Origin: Botryococcus braunii
Lineage: Eukaryota > Chlorophyta > Trebouxiophyceae
Direction: 5' to 3'
DNA: 32,500 nt
Assembly: GCA_002005505.1 (NCBI GenBank)
Contig: MVGU01001383.1
Coordinates: 35,001 to 67,500, forward strand
The stretch's first letter is position 1, and every line of letters starts with the position of its first letter. Below are positions 1-8,424 of the stretch, piece by piece. The notes under the pieces are model-generated. The model made no database searches, was not told where the DNA came from, and worked only from the letters and a program-made list of their open reading frames with translations. Made by a program: the position numbers and the translations under genes.

Positions 1-285
1 TCTTTCCATTTTTCCTCCCTTTCCTGCAATTTCCCTTCCTTTCATTCAACTTCCCTTCCTTTCCTTCAATTTCCTTCCCTTTCATTCAACTTCCCTTCCT
101 TTCCTTCAATTTCCCTTACTTTCATTCAGCTTCCCTTCCTTTCCTTTCCTTCAATTTCCTTTCCTTTCATTCAACTTCCCTTCCTTTCCTTCAATTTCCC
201 TTCCTTTCATTCAACTTCCCCTCCTTTCCTTCAACTTCCCTTCCTTCCCATCAAATTCCCCTTCCTCTCCTTCCATCTCCCGTCC
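1..285. repeat. Pyrimidine-rich minisatellite, 20-bp subunit in 40-bp pairs
   Basis: Two related 20-bp units, TTCCTTCAATTTCCCTTCCT and TTCATTCAACTTCCCTTCCT, alternate to give a 40-bp higher-order period (TTCATTCA starts at 41, 81 and 121). A 5-bp insertion occurs near 141-150, after which the period resumes (166, 206). Copies decay towards 285. It lies in the part of phosphate-transporter intron 6 that reaches the window edge. Confidence 0.85.
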
Positions 286-683
286 TTTATGAATGCAAAT
301 TGAAGCATAGCAAGGCTGACCGCGAATCTTCGCAACTATTTCTGCTCCCTTCATCAAACACCCCCCCCCCCCCCGTGGGCTCCCTTGGCTCCCGCCCTCC
401 CTTTCCGCCCCCTACCTTTCCTCTCTCCTCGCCCACTTTGCCTCCCTTTGTTGCTCCCACCCCTTCCTCCCCCTTCTCTTCCTCCCTTGCCCCCCACCCC
501 CGTTGAATATGTGTGGAAGGGTTCTCCAGGGGCTTGAAGGAAAAAGGAAGATGGGGGCGAGAGACCTAAACTCCCACCCCGACACTCCCGGCAGTGTGAC
601 CCATGGGTGTGACCTATTTCCCTCCCCCCAGCATGATTAATAAGAAATACCCGGGAATTCTCCAGGGGCTTGAAGCGGCGTAC

Positions 684-1184
684 CAACGTCCAGGAGAAGC
701 CAGCACATGGCGGGGGGAACTAGTATTATCCAATAGCGTCTCACATACAGGGCAAAGGAGGCCCATGTGATCTGGTGCCGCCCGTAGTCTTCCGAGCCCA
801 GGTCTTCCCGGACCCTCCCAAACCCCATCAGAGCCTGCAAACACATCCTTGAGCCTCAAGGTAGCACAGCAATTATGCAGACATTATGAGACCTGCAACG
901 AACAACCAAAGTCAATGCAATCAGAGTCAACATAATCACGGCACAAACTAAAGCCACATTCTCAGGCCGAAGTCACAACCAAAATTCCCATTCTTAAACC
1001 AAAGTCACAACGCAAAATCAACATCGTAACCTGATGCTCTGAAATCTACTCGAAGGCGTCAGGCTGGCTGTAGACGTCAGGAGTTCTGTTTTTGTTCTGT
1101 TTTTGTTTTGTTTTGTTTTATTTTTGTTTTACTAATTGATTGATTGATTCTTTGAATTGGTTGGTTGATTGATTAATTGATTGG

Positions 1185-1224
<40 letters not shown>

Positions 1225-1385
1225 GTGTTTGTTTCTTAATTGCCCCCTTTTTGCATGGGCGGGGGGGGGGGGTAAAGCCATGGGGGGAGATCAGAATGCA
1301 CTGAAAGAAATCATTCAGAGGGTGCAACATTGGTCAGGTCCTTAGCTTGCAAATTTGTGGTCGCAAGCACACAGGTGTGCGCGCG

Positions 1386-1432
<47 letters not shown>

Positions 1433-1853
1433 CCACGCACGGAGAGAGGGGGGGAGGAGCGGAGGGAGAGGGGCCTAAACAAGTGGACCAACGAAAAGAA
1501 AAGGGGCAATGAGGAGGGGAAAAGAAGGCACACACAGGGCCAGCTCAGACTCATCCAGCAGGAGGGACGGAGCACCTGCATGTTAGATTTGGCCAGGACA
1601 GGGTTGTTGTTGATTTCAATTGTGAAGCGCGGCGATTCTGGAAGCTTGATCCGCAGAAGAAGCGCCCCTATGACAGGAGCAGCCCCCACGCCCACCATGA
1701 TCCTCCACACCGTGTCTAAGGCATTCAGGTCCGCCAGAATCGCTTTCTGCGCACCAGTTCCCCAGAAAATCCCACACTCGTTTCCCTTGATATATTTATA
1801 CTTATGTTTTTTGCTTTTGTTGTGAAATCCCTTCTTTGTTTGTGTGTGTGCGT

Positions 1854-1911
<58 letters not shown>

Positions 1912-1955
1912 ACATGTGTGTGTGTGTGTGTGTGCATGTGTGCGTGCGTGCGTGC

Positions 1956-2038
<83 letters not shown>

Positions 2039-3065
2039 CCTCTCTCCCCCCTCCCCTCTCTCCCCCCCCCCTCATTCCCCTGCTTCCCCCCTTCCCCCGC
2101 ACCCCCCCCTATACATGCATCCTAAGCCCCAAACCCTCGCAAAGGAAAGAGAGGAACACGTCCCTGTGGATGCACGTGAGCGTGGGCGCGGTTTACATCA
2201 CACTCATGTATGGCCCCATATGTTCTTCTGCCTCTGATTCACCCAGAAACAGGGAGTTTTACGAACCTTTGCTTAGAAAGGCCCAGTTCTTACAGAGCCT
2301 CCAGCAAAAAGACTCTTTCCTTCAAGAAGGTGGGCTCACTTGCATTGACGTCGGCAGATCAAAGAAAGCCAGACCACCCCAACCCTATCCTAGCCCTGAC
2401 CCTATCCTCATAAACCACGCAAAACAGAAAAACACAGAAAGAGGAAAGCACTACAACTACAGACCCAAGGATGAACACACACACACACACACACACACAC
2501 AGGGGGGGTAAAAACTTTCTCACGAGCCCTCAAACCCTGCGGAAATTTGAACTCCCTTCAACGGCACAAGTATAGGCGGGCGCCGCCAATCTCCACACAC
2601 ATGTGGCCATAACATTGAGCAGTTTACCATCATCATAAGGACCATATCTCGGATAACCCGTCATGCCCCGTCCTTTTCCCACGCGATCTTCAAGCCCTCC
2701 GTGCATTTTCTCCCCGAAGGCAAGCTTGGTCAAAACTGAGGCATCCTGTGACTTAAAACACTCACCTTGAAGCCAGCTAGCACCGCCATGGCCACCAAGG
2801 CGGCAGACAGGATGCCGAAGCCCTGCATTGCAAAGAGCGTTCCAATGAGGGCTCCTCTGAAATGGCGGGAGGAATATTCCGTGATGATGGAGGCGTTCAG
2901 GCTGTAGTCTCCCCCCACCCCAATGCCCAGCACAAACCGCCACAGCCCCAAGATCCACACCATGCTCATTCCTGCATTCCCGACATCCGCCAGGTTTAAC
3001 CCAACTGTTATTATGCGCCAGCCTCCAACTCCCCAAGCGCGCGCACACGCACACATACGCACACG

Positions 3066-3136
<71 letters not shown>

Positions 3137-4100
3137 ACATACGCGGGCGAGCGCGTGTGCACTGTAACCTGCTGGAACCAAAACAGAACAAGAGAAGGTC
3201 CTCCAAACAGTGAGCATTGAGGCAGGTGAGTACGCACACACGCAGGCACCCATGTCCGCACGCGCACATGCACGCAAGCACGCGCACATTCCCCCAAGGA
3301 CCGTACCGCTGTACGTGTTTGCAGCAAAGGCCCCGCCCAGGGAGCTGACAAGGATGAGCAGCAGCGTGGGCAGGAACGCCTTTTTACGGCCGACCAGGTC
3401 TCCATAGACTCCGAATCCTATCATTCCAAGAATTGTCCCCACGAGGGCCATCCCTGCAGCAGATTGGGGCTTTGAGCTTCTGATTAATGCCATTTGTGGA
3501 GACCCACTGAGAGCTACATCGTGGATTTCGCTGAACCATACCCCATCTGGCCTACTATATCATGCAGCCAGGTTATGAATACCTTTGAGGAGCAGATCCT
3601 GTTGTGCTGGAAGCGTCCCGTTGTACGGAGGTCCGCGGAAGTATACTATCCCAATAATGGGTGCAATGATCCTGAACGCCGGGATGCATAAGCAAAAACA
3701 CTGAGTGAGGAGAGACAATTTACGGTAGGTTTCAGAATAAGGAAGCCAACAATAAATATTCCGTCCACTGCTTATGCAAGCATGTCCACTTATCTCTGTA
3801 ACGGGAGTATCGTGCCATCAAAAAACGTCTCACAGCACTTGCAAGGCAAACCAAGACGTACGTCGGTAGGAACAAGCAGTAGGAGTCACTGAAGAAGGTC
3901 AGTGACGTGATGGCCAAGGCTTTTAGGTGAAAGTGCTGAAAGCGTGCTTCTTCCAAGGTCTGAACGATCTGATCACGGTCGGATACCGGAGGTGCTGGTG
4001 GATCAAGGTCATGGACATCGCTGTAACGTGTCTCAAGAGGTTGTAAGTCCTCGTAGTCCACAGGGTAAGTGTCAACCCCATTCGGCCCCTTTACCGACAT
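684..4100 (-). CDS. PHO84/PHT1-type proton-coupled phosphate transporter (MFS), N-terminal half, six exons, truncated by window edge
   Basis: Exons on the minus strand are 4100-3862, 3671-3583, 3453-3307, 2971-2766, 1746-1576 and 834-684. All junctions are GT-AG and in phase, giving about 334 residues with the C-terminal half left of base 1. Signatures of the phosphate:H+ symporter family appear in order: FFSDSYCLF in TM1, GDLVGRKK (the MFS A-motif loop), [13 protein letters not shown] with [16 protein letters not shown] in TM5, then [20 protein letters not shown] and CWLLLDV. In the family, the Asp-Tyr of GGDY, the Gln of AMQG, and the Trp and Asp of WLLLD line the phosphate site; all are present. 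The family Asp of the DLF triplet in TM1 is Cys here. The start at 4100 precedes about 60 hydrophilic residues, as expected for a cytosolic N-terminus. It is probably a plasma-membrane phosphate importer, but another PHS-family substrate such as a glycerophosphodiester is possible. Introns are 190, 129, 335, 1019 and 741 bp. Confidence 0.9.
1130..1227. repeat. TTGA/TTGG tetranucleotide array in phosphate-transporter intron 5
   Basis: Runs of GATT interspersed with GGTT form an imperfect tetranucleotide array, followed by a G-run near 1260-1272. It lies wholly within intron 5 (835-1575). Upstream, 895-1025 holds loose repeats of an AACCAAAGTCACAAC-like word. Confidence 0.85.
1389..1431. repeat. 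(AC)n microsatellite, intron 5
   Basis: About 21 AC units. On the transcribed minus strand this reads (GT)n. It lies inside intron 5 of the phosphate transporter. Confidence 0.97.
1840..2034. repeat. Long interrupted (TG)n array, intron 4
   Basis: Roughly 195 bp of TG, interrupted by CG, CA and TGCG words around 1850-1865 and 1908-1960, then a C-rich stretch to about 2110. On the minus-strand transcript it reads (CA)n, opposite in sense to the (GT)n tracts of introns 3 and 5. Confidence 0.97.
2476..2501. repeat. (AC)13 microsatellite, intron 4
   Basis: A short AC array in the same intron as the long TG array at 1840-2034, so the intron carries two mutually complementary tracts. Confidence 0.95.
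3069..3131. repeat. (AC)n microsatellite, intron 3
   Basis: About 31 AC units inside the 335-bp intron 3 (2972-3306), flanked by CG-containing variants. It reads (GT)n in the transcript. Confidence 0.97.
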
Positions 4101-5652
4101 GGGAACGGCCGCTTACCCCTCTTCCCTTGGAGACTTCATACAAACAGAGAGGAAAACATCCATTTAAGTTCTGAACAAGCAATTTCAAATTTTACAACTC
4201 AGTTCATGTGCGGTTCATCATGTCGAACTGTTCTAACTCGCTGATCTTTGCGGGAGCCGAACGATGTCCGCTGAGCCCGGGGTCACCCGAGACGGAGTGT
4301 GGGGAAGAATATTCTCACCTGCTCGGGATCTCCACGTGCGCAAGATCTGTACCCCCAACGCGGAAAAGACCCCCTACCACAGAGGCCAGTTTTTGGTGCC
4401 AAAGCCTAATTTTCCTTTGGCATCCGGCCCACATACAACCTTCAAGGGTTTTCCTTTCCTTTCCTTTCCCTTCCTTTACTTTCCTTTCCTTTCCCTTCCT
4501 TTCCTTTCCTTTCCTTTCCCTTCCTTTCCTTTCCTTTCCTTCACGCAAGATCTCATTTGAACCCCTGACCAATGAACGGAGGGCTGATGAGGACAATCCC
4601 CCTCCCCCCACCCAACCCCCATTTATCTCAAAAGACTTTTGGAGCTCCCAATTATCGTTTCCTGCCCTCCAAACTCCCTCATAATTGCACTCATAACCAG
4701 TCTATCTCGAGTAATTTGACGTTGTGAACCATGCATATGTCAATCATGCGGCTGCTTTCGGATCAACCAAATATCATTCATGAGCATACTCGCCCATTCC
4801 CCAGGCCACGTGAATGTTCACCTTTTCTGTAAAACTTTGTACTGATTCCGTTTGGGAAAACATGCAAAATATCCAATTTGCTGTGCAGCTTCGATGGCCG
4901 GGCATTTGAACTCAATATGATGTGATATGCTGTGTGTGATATGATGTTCATCGGCAACCAAATGTCGGAAGAACTGTAAGGCACAGGAAGTAGGAGGTCC
5001 CTCCAGATTGAAGGCTCATGACAAACGAGTATGCCCCAGTAAAACGGTTTTATTCAAGCATGACTGACTGGTAGTACAAATCTTGTCATTTCTCATGGTT
5101 GTATATGGGTTGCTAGAGTGTTGACCTCTTGATGAATAGTAGCTCCAAAGGCAAACCACGCATTTTAAACCACGCAAGTGAGTATCTCCGCGGGTACAGA
5201 CATACCCGGGTATAGCATTGAACCTCCGCAGTCATACAGACAAAAACCTCCCTGTGTCGATGCCCCACGTGGGTTGTCGTGCAATAGTGCTCGTCCGCAC
5301 GCCATTGTATGGTTTGGGTTTTATAAACTTTTCGGTGCGGAAACTTACCAATAGTGGCCAATATGAGTATCTTGGGGGGGGGGGGGGTGCAGCTCTGGGC
5401 TATTTGCTTCAATGCTCGCAGGACCACATTGCCGGCGAAGCTTAGAGGAGTAGCACAATAATGATAGACACTTCACAGACTTTGGCCCCATCATCACAGG
5501 TACTAGGACGTGCCACAAGGCGGATGTCGTGGATCACTGTGTGCACCAATTGGTTGCACTGTTGCAAAAAATGCAAGTGTGAGCTGTGTTGTGTATTAGT
5601 TGGAGGATGCCGTAACTGTAAGCGGTACGTATGCCGTCAGAGAATCACTTAA
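4101..5652. other. Intergenic region, no supported gene
   Basis: This stretch lies upstream of the phosphate transporter start and downstream of the minus-strand multi-exon locus. Open frames here, for example near 4208-4684, are driven by the pyrimidine array and show no family motif. A plausible minus-strand donor (TTG followed by GTAAGT, exon edge at 5349) and a possible acceptor near 5620 hint that further exons of the 6741-6104 locus extend into it, but none can be framed. A 14-base G-run lies near 5374-5387. Confidence 0.5.
4447..4541. repeat. TTTCC pentanucleotide-type array
   Basis: Repeated TTCCTTTCC words with occasional CCC slips. It lies about 350 bp upstream of the phosphate-transporter start codon. 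Confidence 0.9.
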
Positions 5653-6074
5653 TGTGAACTCCACCAAGTACTCTCAATGTCTATATAGACCAGTGCTCGC
5701 ACTGCCGTCTATATCTGCCGACTGCTCTCCGATCAGGACACCCTTGGCCCTGTGAACTCCACCAAGTACTCTCAATGTCTATATAGACCAGTGCTCGCAC
5801 TGCCGTCTATATCTGCCGACTGCTCTCCGATCAGGACACCCTTGGCCCTTCAGCAGTCCCAGGAGTTTAATGGCTACTCCCAACCAATCGCTATAACCAG
5901 TGTGCAACTCGTCACACACAAATAGCCTTACTGTTCGCACAACAGTAACATACAAGCAATGCAGCTCCTGTATTGAAATGAATGTGACAGCAGTATATCA
6001 AGCAGTCCTTCAATACAGAGCAAACACTATTCAGCTTGGAGCTCGAAGCCCAGATGCATTCCACACCCCATCGA
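5653..6074 (-). pseudogene. Spliced, intronless copy of the neighbouring exons a-d, plus a repeated exon c/d segment
   Basis: Read on the minus strand, 6074-5750 is exon a (107 bp), b (79), c (72) and d (67) of the 6741-6104 locus, joined exactly at the three splice junctions. It is identical base for base to the intron-containing copy. The copy starts exactly at the exon a acceptor boundary and ends at the exon d donor boundary. It sits about 29 bp into the sequence after the exon d donor of the parent. A further 97 bp, 5749-5653, repeats the last 31 bp of exon c plus exon d. There is no poly(A) tract. One frame stays open through a and b and then stops at the end of b, so it may be untranslated RNA, a 3' UTR, or a short Cys-rich tail. 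Perfect identity implies a very recent event or an assembly artefact. Confidence 0.85.
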
Positions 6075-6103
6075 CTCGTTACAAATGGTTTACGTATATT
6101 TAC

Positions 6104-6741
6104 CTGTGAACTCCACCAAGTACTCTCAATGTCTATATAGACCAGTGCTCGCACTGCCGTCTATATCTGCCTGCACCCGAGCGTTACGATTTACTTGTGG
6201 GTTCATCAGTGTCCATAAAATATATCTAAACCATATGAAACACACACGCAACCTATCCACATATGTGTACGTACCGACTGCTCTCCGATCAGGACACCCT
6301 TGGCCCTTCAGCAGTCCCAGGAGTTTAATGGCTACTCCCAACCAATCTGCACAATATGTGGATCATCAGAGATCAAAACAAAACAGTTATTTAACCAGCA
6401 GGTGCAAGCTTGTTATATGTATCTGTACTCACCGCTATAACCAGTGTGCAACTCGTCACACACAAATAGCCTTACTGTTCGCACAACAGTAACATACAAG
6501 CAATGCAGCTCCTGCAACACAAGACACATGTAATGTTTCATAATCAGCAGAAACATCAGTATGCATGTGCTTAACGCCTACGATCGCAGCCACACGACTG
6601 CGACCGTTACCCTTGCCAGCGATCGCAAGCTTACCTGTATTGAAATGAATGTGACAGCAGTATATCAAGCAGTCCTTCAATACAGAGCAAACACTATTCA
6701 GCTTGGAGCTCGAAGCCCAGATGCATTCCACACCCCATCGA
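6104..6741 (-). other. Intron-containing four-exon segment of an unidentified transcription unit (parent of the spliced copy)
   Basis: Exons on the minus strand are a 6741-6635, b 6511-6433, c 6346-6275 and d 6170-6104. The introns are 6634-6512 (GTAAGC...TTGCAG), 6432-6347 (GTGAGT...GTGCAG) and 6274-6171 (GTACGT...GTGCAG). They are proven by comparison with the adjacent copy that lacks them exactly. Exon a is preceded by an acceptor-like CTTGGCAG, and exon d is followed by GTAAAT, so the unit probably has more exons on both sides. No protein family is recognised. The only frame open through exon a ends with a stop at the end of exon b, so exons c and d would be untranslated. It could be a long non-coding RNA or the 3' end of an unknown gene. 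Confidence 0.75.
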
Positions 6742-7340
6742 CTGCCAAGCTTGCTCGCGATCTGGCGTTTCTATTCCTTCTGATCGTAACCGGCGGTAAC
6801 GGTACAGTTCCTTTCGAGAGGCTGTACCGTACTGCATGGTCACATAAACAACCCTGACTTGGCCCTATGCCAACGTGTAGCTCTATAGCTGCACCAGGGA
6901 TCTCATACTTATACACGCGTACACACTCAATGGAGTCTTTACCTTGTGACCTTACCGTCACTAGTACAAGACCTGTACTGCATGGAGGTCACTTATATGA
7001 TCAACCTAACTGAACATAATACATTACCCTTTGACACGCAATCAGGCGCATCTTCTTACTTGTACTCCACACGTGGAGAAATTCAAGTTATACAATGTTT
7101 CCTAAAACCACTTGATAAACTGATAGCGCCCCTGTATCTAGTACGTTTGCCATCACGTATCTATACGTACCTATCAGTTTATACAACAAGCTGTTTTGAT
7201 CTATCGCAAGGAGGCTATCAACGTGGACGGCACGAATTTCTTGGGAACCGCTCTACGTTTTTAAATTGTTACTGTTGAGAAGTCAATGAAACGCTTCCAT
7301 GGAAGAAATGAAAACGATGTACTATTTTGGCATGGATATC
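6742..7340. other. Region between the split locus and the copia insertion, no supported gene
   Basis: On the minus strand it should contain upstream intron or exons of the 6741-6104 unit. A donor-like GTACGTATAG near 7160 matches the local GTACG donor preference, but no exon can be framed. A hairpin with a 9-bp stem (ACGGTACAG at 6799-6807, CTGTACCGT at 6822-6830) is present. A 110-codon open frame at 6946-7278 plus has no recognisable motif. Confidence 0.4.
7336..7340. repeat. Left target-site duplication ATATC
   Basis: Five bases directly left of the 5' LTR, identical to the five bases right of the 3' LTR at 14349-14353. A 5-bp duplication is typical of copia integrases. Confidence 0.95.
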
Positions 7341-7543
7341 TGTTGAGTTCTGAACATTATTATTGAATGCCTTGTGCTTTAAGTGATCTTCATGTGTGCA
7401 CTATTAGGATATGGGTCCATTGAGAACATAAGGTACCTTGAGACACGGCAGATTCTGGACGTTTTCGAACATAAGGTACAATCCTATCTAGATCACACGT
7501 TTGTCGGATGAACTCTTAAGGCTGCCCCACCGGAGTGAATACC

Positions 7544-7678
7544 AACTGGTTGTGAAAGATGCTGGGCATCACCAGATGCTAGTCTTGTCCGACAGTTGTG
7601 TGTGGCACTCAGCAGACAGTCGTACGGACTGTAGCTGGTGTAACTTCGTCTATTGACGACCTGTCTGCTTTGTACAGG
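7544..7678 (+). repeat. LTR internal direct repeat, copy 1
   Basis: 135 bp, from AACTGGTTGTG to TTGTACAGG, repeated at 7872-8006 with a 328-bp period. The copies are identical by eye in the 5' LTR. In the 3' LTR the first copy has lost one base. Confidence 0.93.
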
Positions 7679-7871
7679 TACGGTGCGGCAGTGTGTGTTG
7701 TATCATTGTTGCTATTGTGAGAGTGAACAAGCTTAGTGTACCCTGTAGTCACTCAAACAGTTAAGGGACAGTGACTTCAGGGAGTATAGGCATGTACTTG
7801 AACGTAGCCGTCTAGAGCCTTATCTAGTGATTGCTTGATCGGTGCTTGTGTACAAGATAATGATGTAACGG

Positions 7872-8006
7872 AACTGGTTGTGAAAGATGCTGGGCATCAC
7901 CAGATGCTAGTCTTGTCCGACAGTTGTGTGTGGCACTCAGCAGACAGTCGTACGGACTGTAGCTGGTGTAACTTCGTCTATTGACGACCTGTCTGCTTTG
8001 TACAGG
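7872..8006 (+). repeat. LTR internal direct repeat, copy 2
   Basis: Second copy of the 135-bp unit, ending 28 bp before the LTR end. Both copies end in TACAGG. Confidence 0.93.
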
Positions 8007-8034
8007 GAAAGCCGATTGCCCATAACCTTTCACA

Positions 8035-8050
8035 GGTTATGGGCCCACGC
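8035..8050 (+). promoter_or_regulatory. Primer-binding site matching the initiator tRNA-Met anticodon arm
   Basis: GGTTATGGGCCCACGC follows the 5' LTR directly. Its complement contains GGGCCCATAACC, the conserved anticodon stem-loop of eukaryotic initiator tRNA-Met (CAU anticodon), not the 3'-CCA end. From memory, Drosophila copia primes this way from a cleaved 5' half of the tRNA, and its site also begins GGTTATGGGCCCA. A leader of about 375 bp with no notable feature follows, up to gag. Confidence 0.85.
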
Positions 8051-8424
8051 CCTTCCAGCTGAGCCAAGTAAAAGCAGGAGTGAAGGTCGTCTACGGATGG
8101 GTCAGACGTAAGCGTCAACAAAGGAGCTCGAGCATGGCGCAGCGGCGCAAGGGAACTCGAGTGTACCAGGACCATTATCTTACTCACAGTTTACCTTTCT
8201 GGGAAATTCATAATTGAAGTTTTAGCTGTGCTTTATCATTCATAGACGTTGTCTAGAAGCACTGAGTGAGTCGGGCCGGACTCCGGCGCAAACTTCTGAG
8301 GGGAACATATCTGCTACTACTGTGCAAGACTGGCTGGTAAATTTCCATGACATGGAGGGAATTGTAGGGTATTGCTGCATTCCAGAAGTTTATGAGTAAG
8401 TTTGGCTGGTGAAGTGACAATAGT

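Larger units (their letters stand above)
7341..8034 (+). repeat. 5' LTR
   Basis: 694 bp, TG...CA ends. It contains an internal 135-bp direct repeat and two CATAAGGTAC words (7427-7436, 7470-7479). A stem ACAGTC/GACTGT around GTACG lies in each 135-bp copy. U3, R and U5 borders cannot be placed from sequence alone. Confidence 0.97.

Noticed and set aside
354..686. Further exon of the phosphate transporter in 1-683
   Set aside because: No sequence matching the segment expected after the LLLD helix was found on the minus strand. The region is pyrimidine-rich repeat and the exon probably lies left of base 1.
1804..2511. Long open frames of alternating Val-Cys, Thr-His, Ser-Leu or Arg-Glu across the microsatellites
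   Set aside because: AC, TG, AG and CT arrays contain no stop codon in any frame, so these frames are by-products of the repeats. Where the surrounding exons are known, the arrays lie in introns.
4208..4684. 158-codon plus-strand frame upstream of the phosphate transporter
   Set aside because: Half of it is the TTTCC array and the rest shows no motif or splice support.
6085..6492. 135-codon plus-strand frame across the split locus
   Set aside because: It runs through three introns demonstrated on the opposite strand and is not kept open in the spliced copy.
8035..8110. tRNA gene fragment
   Set aside because: The initiator-tRNA-like sequence is only the 16-bp complementary primer site. No cloverleaf can be drawn around it.
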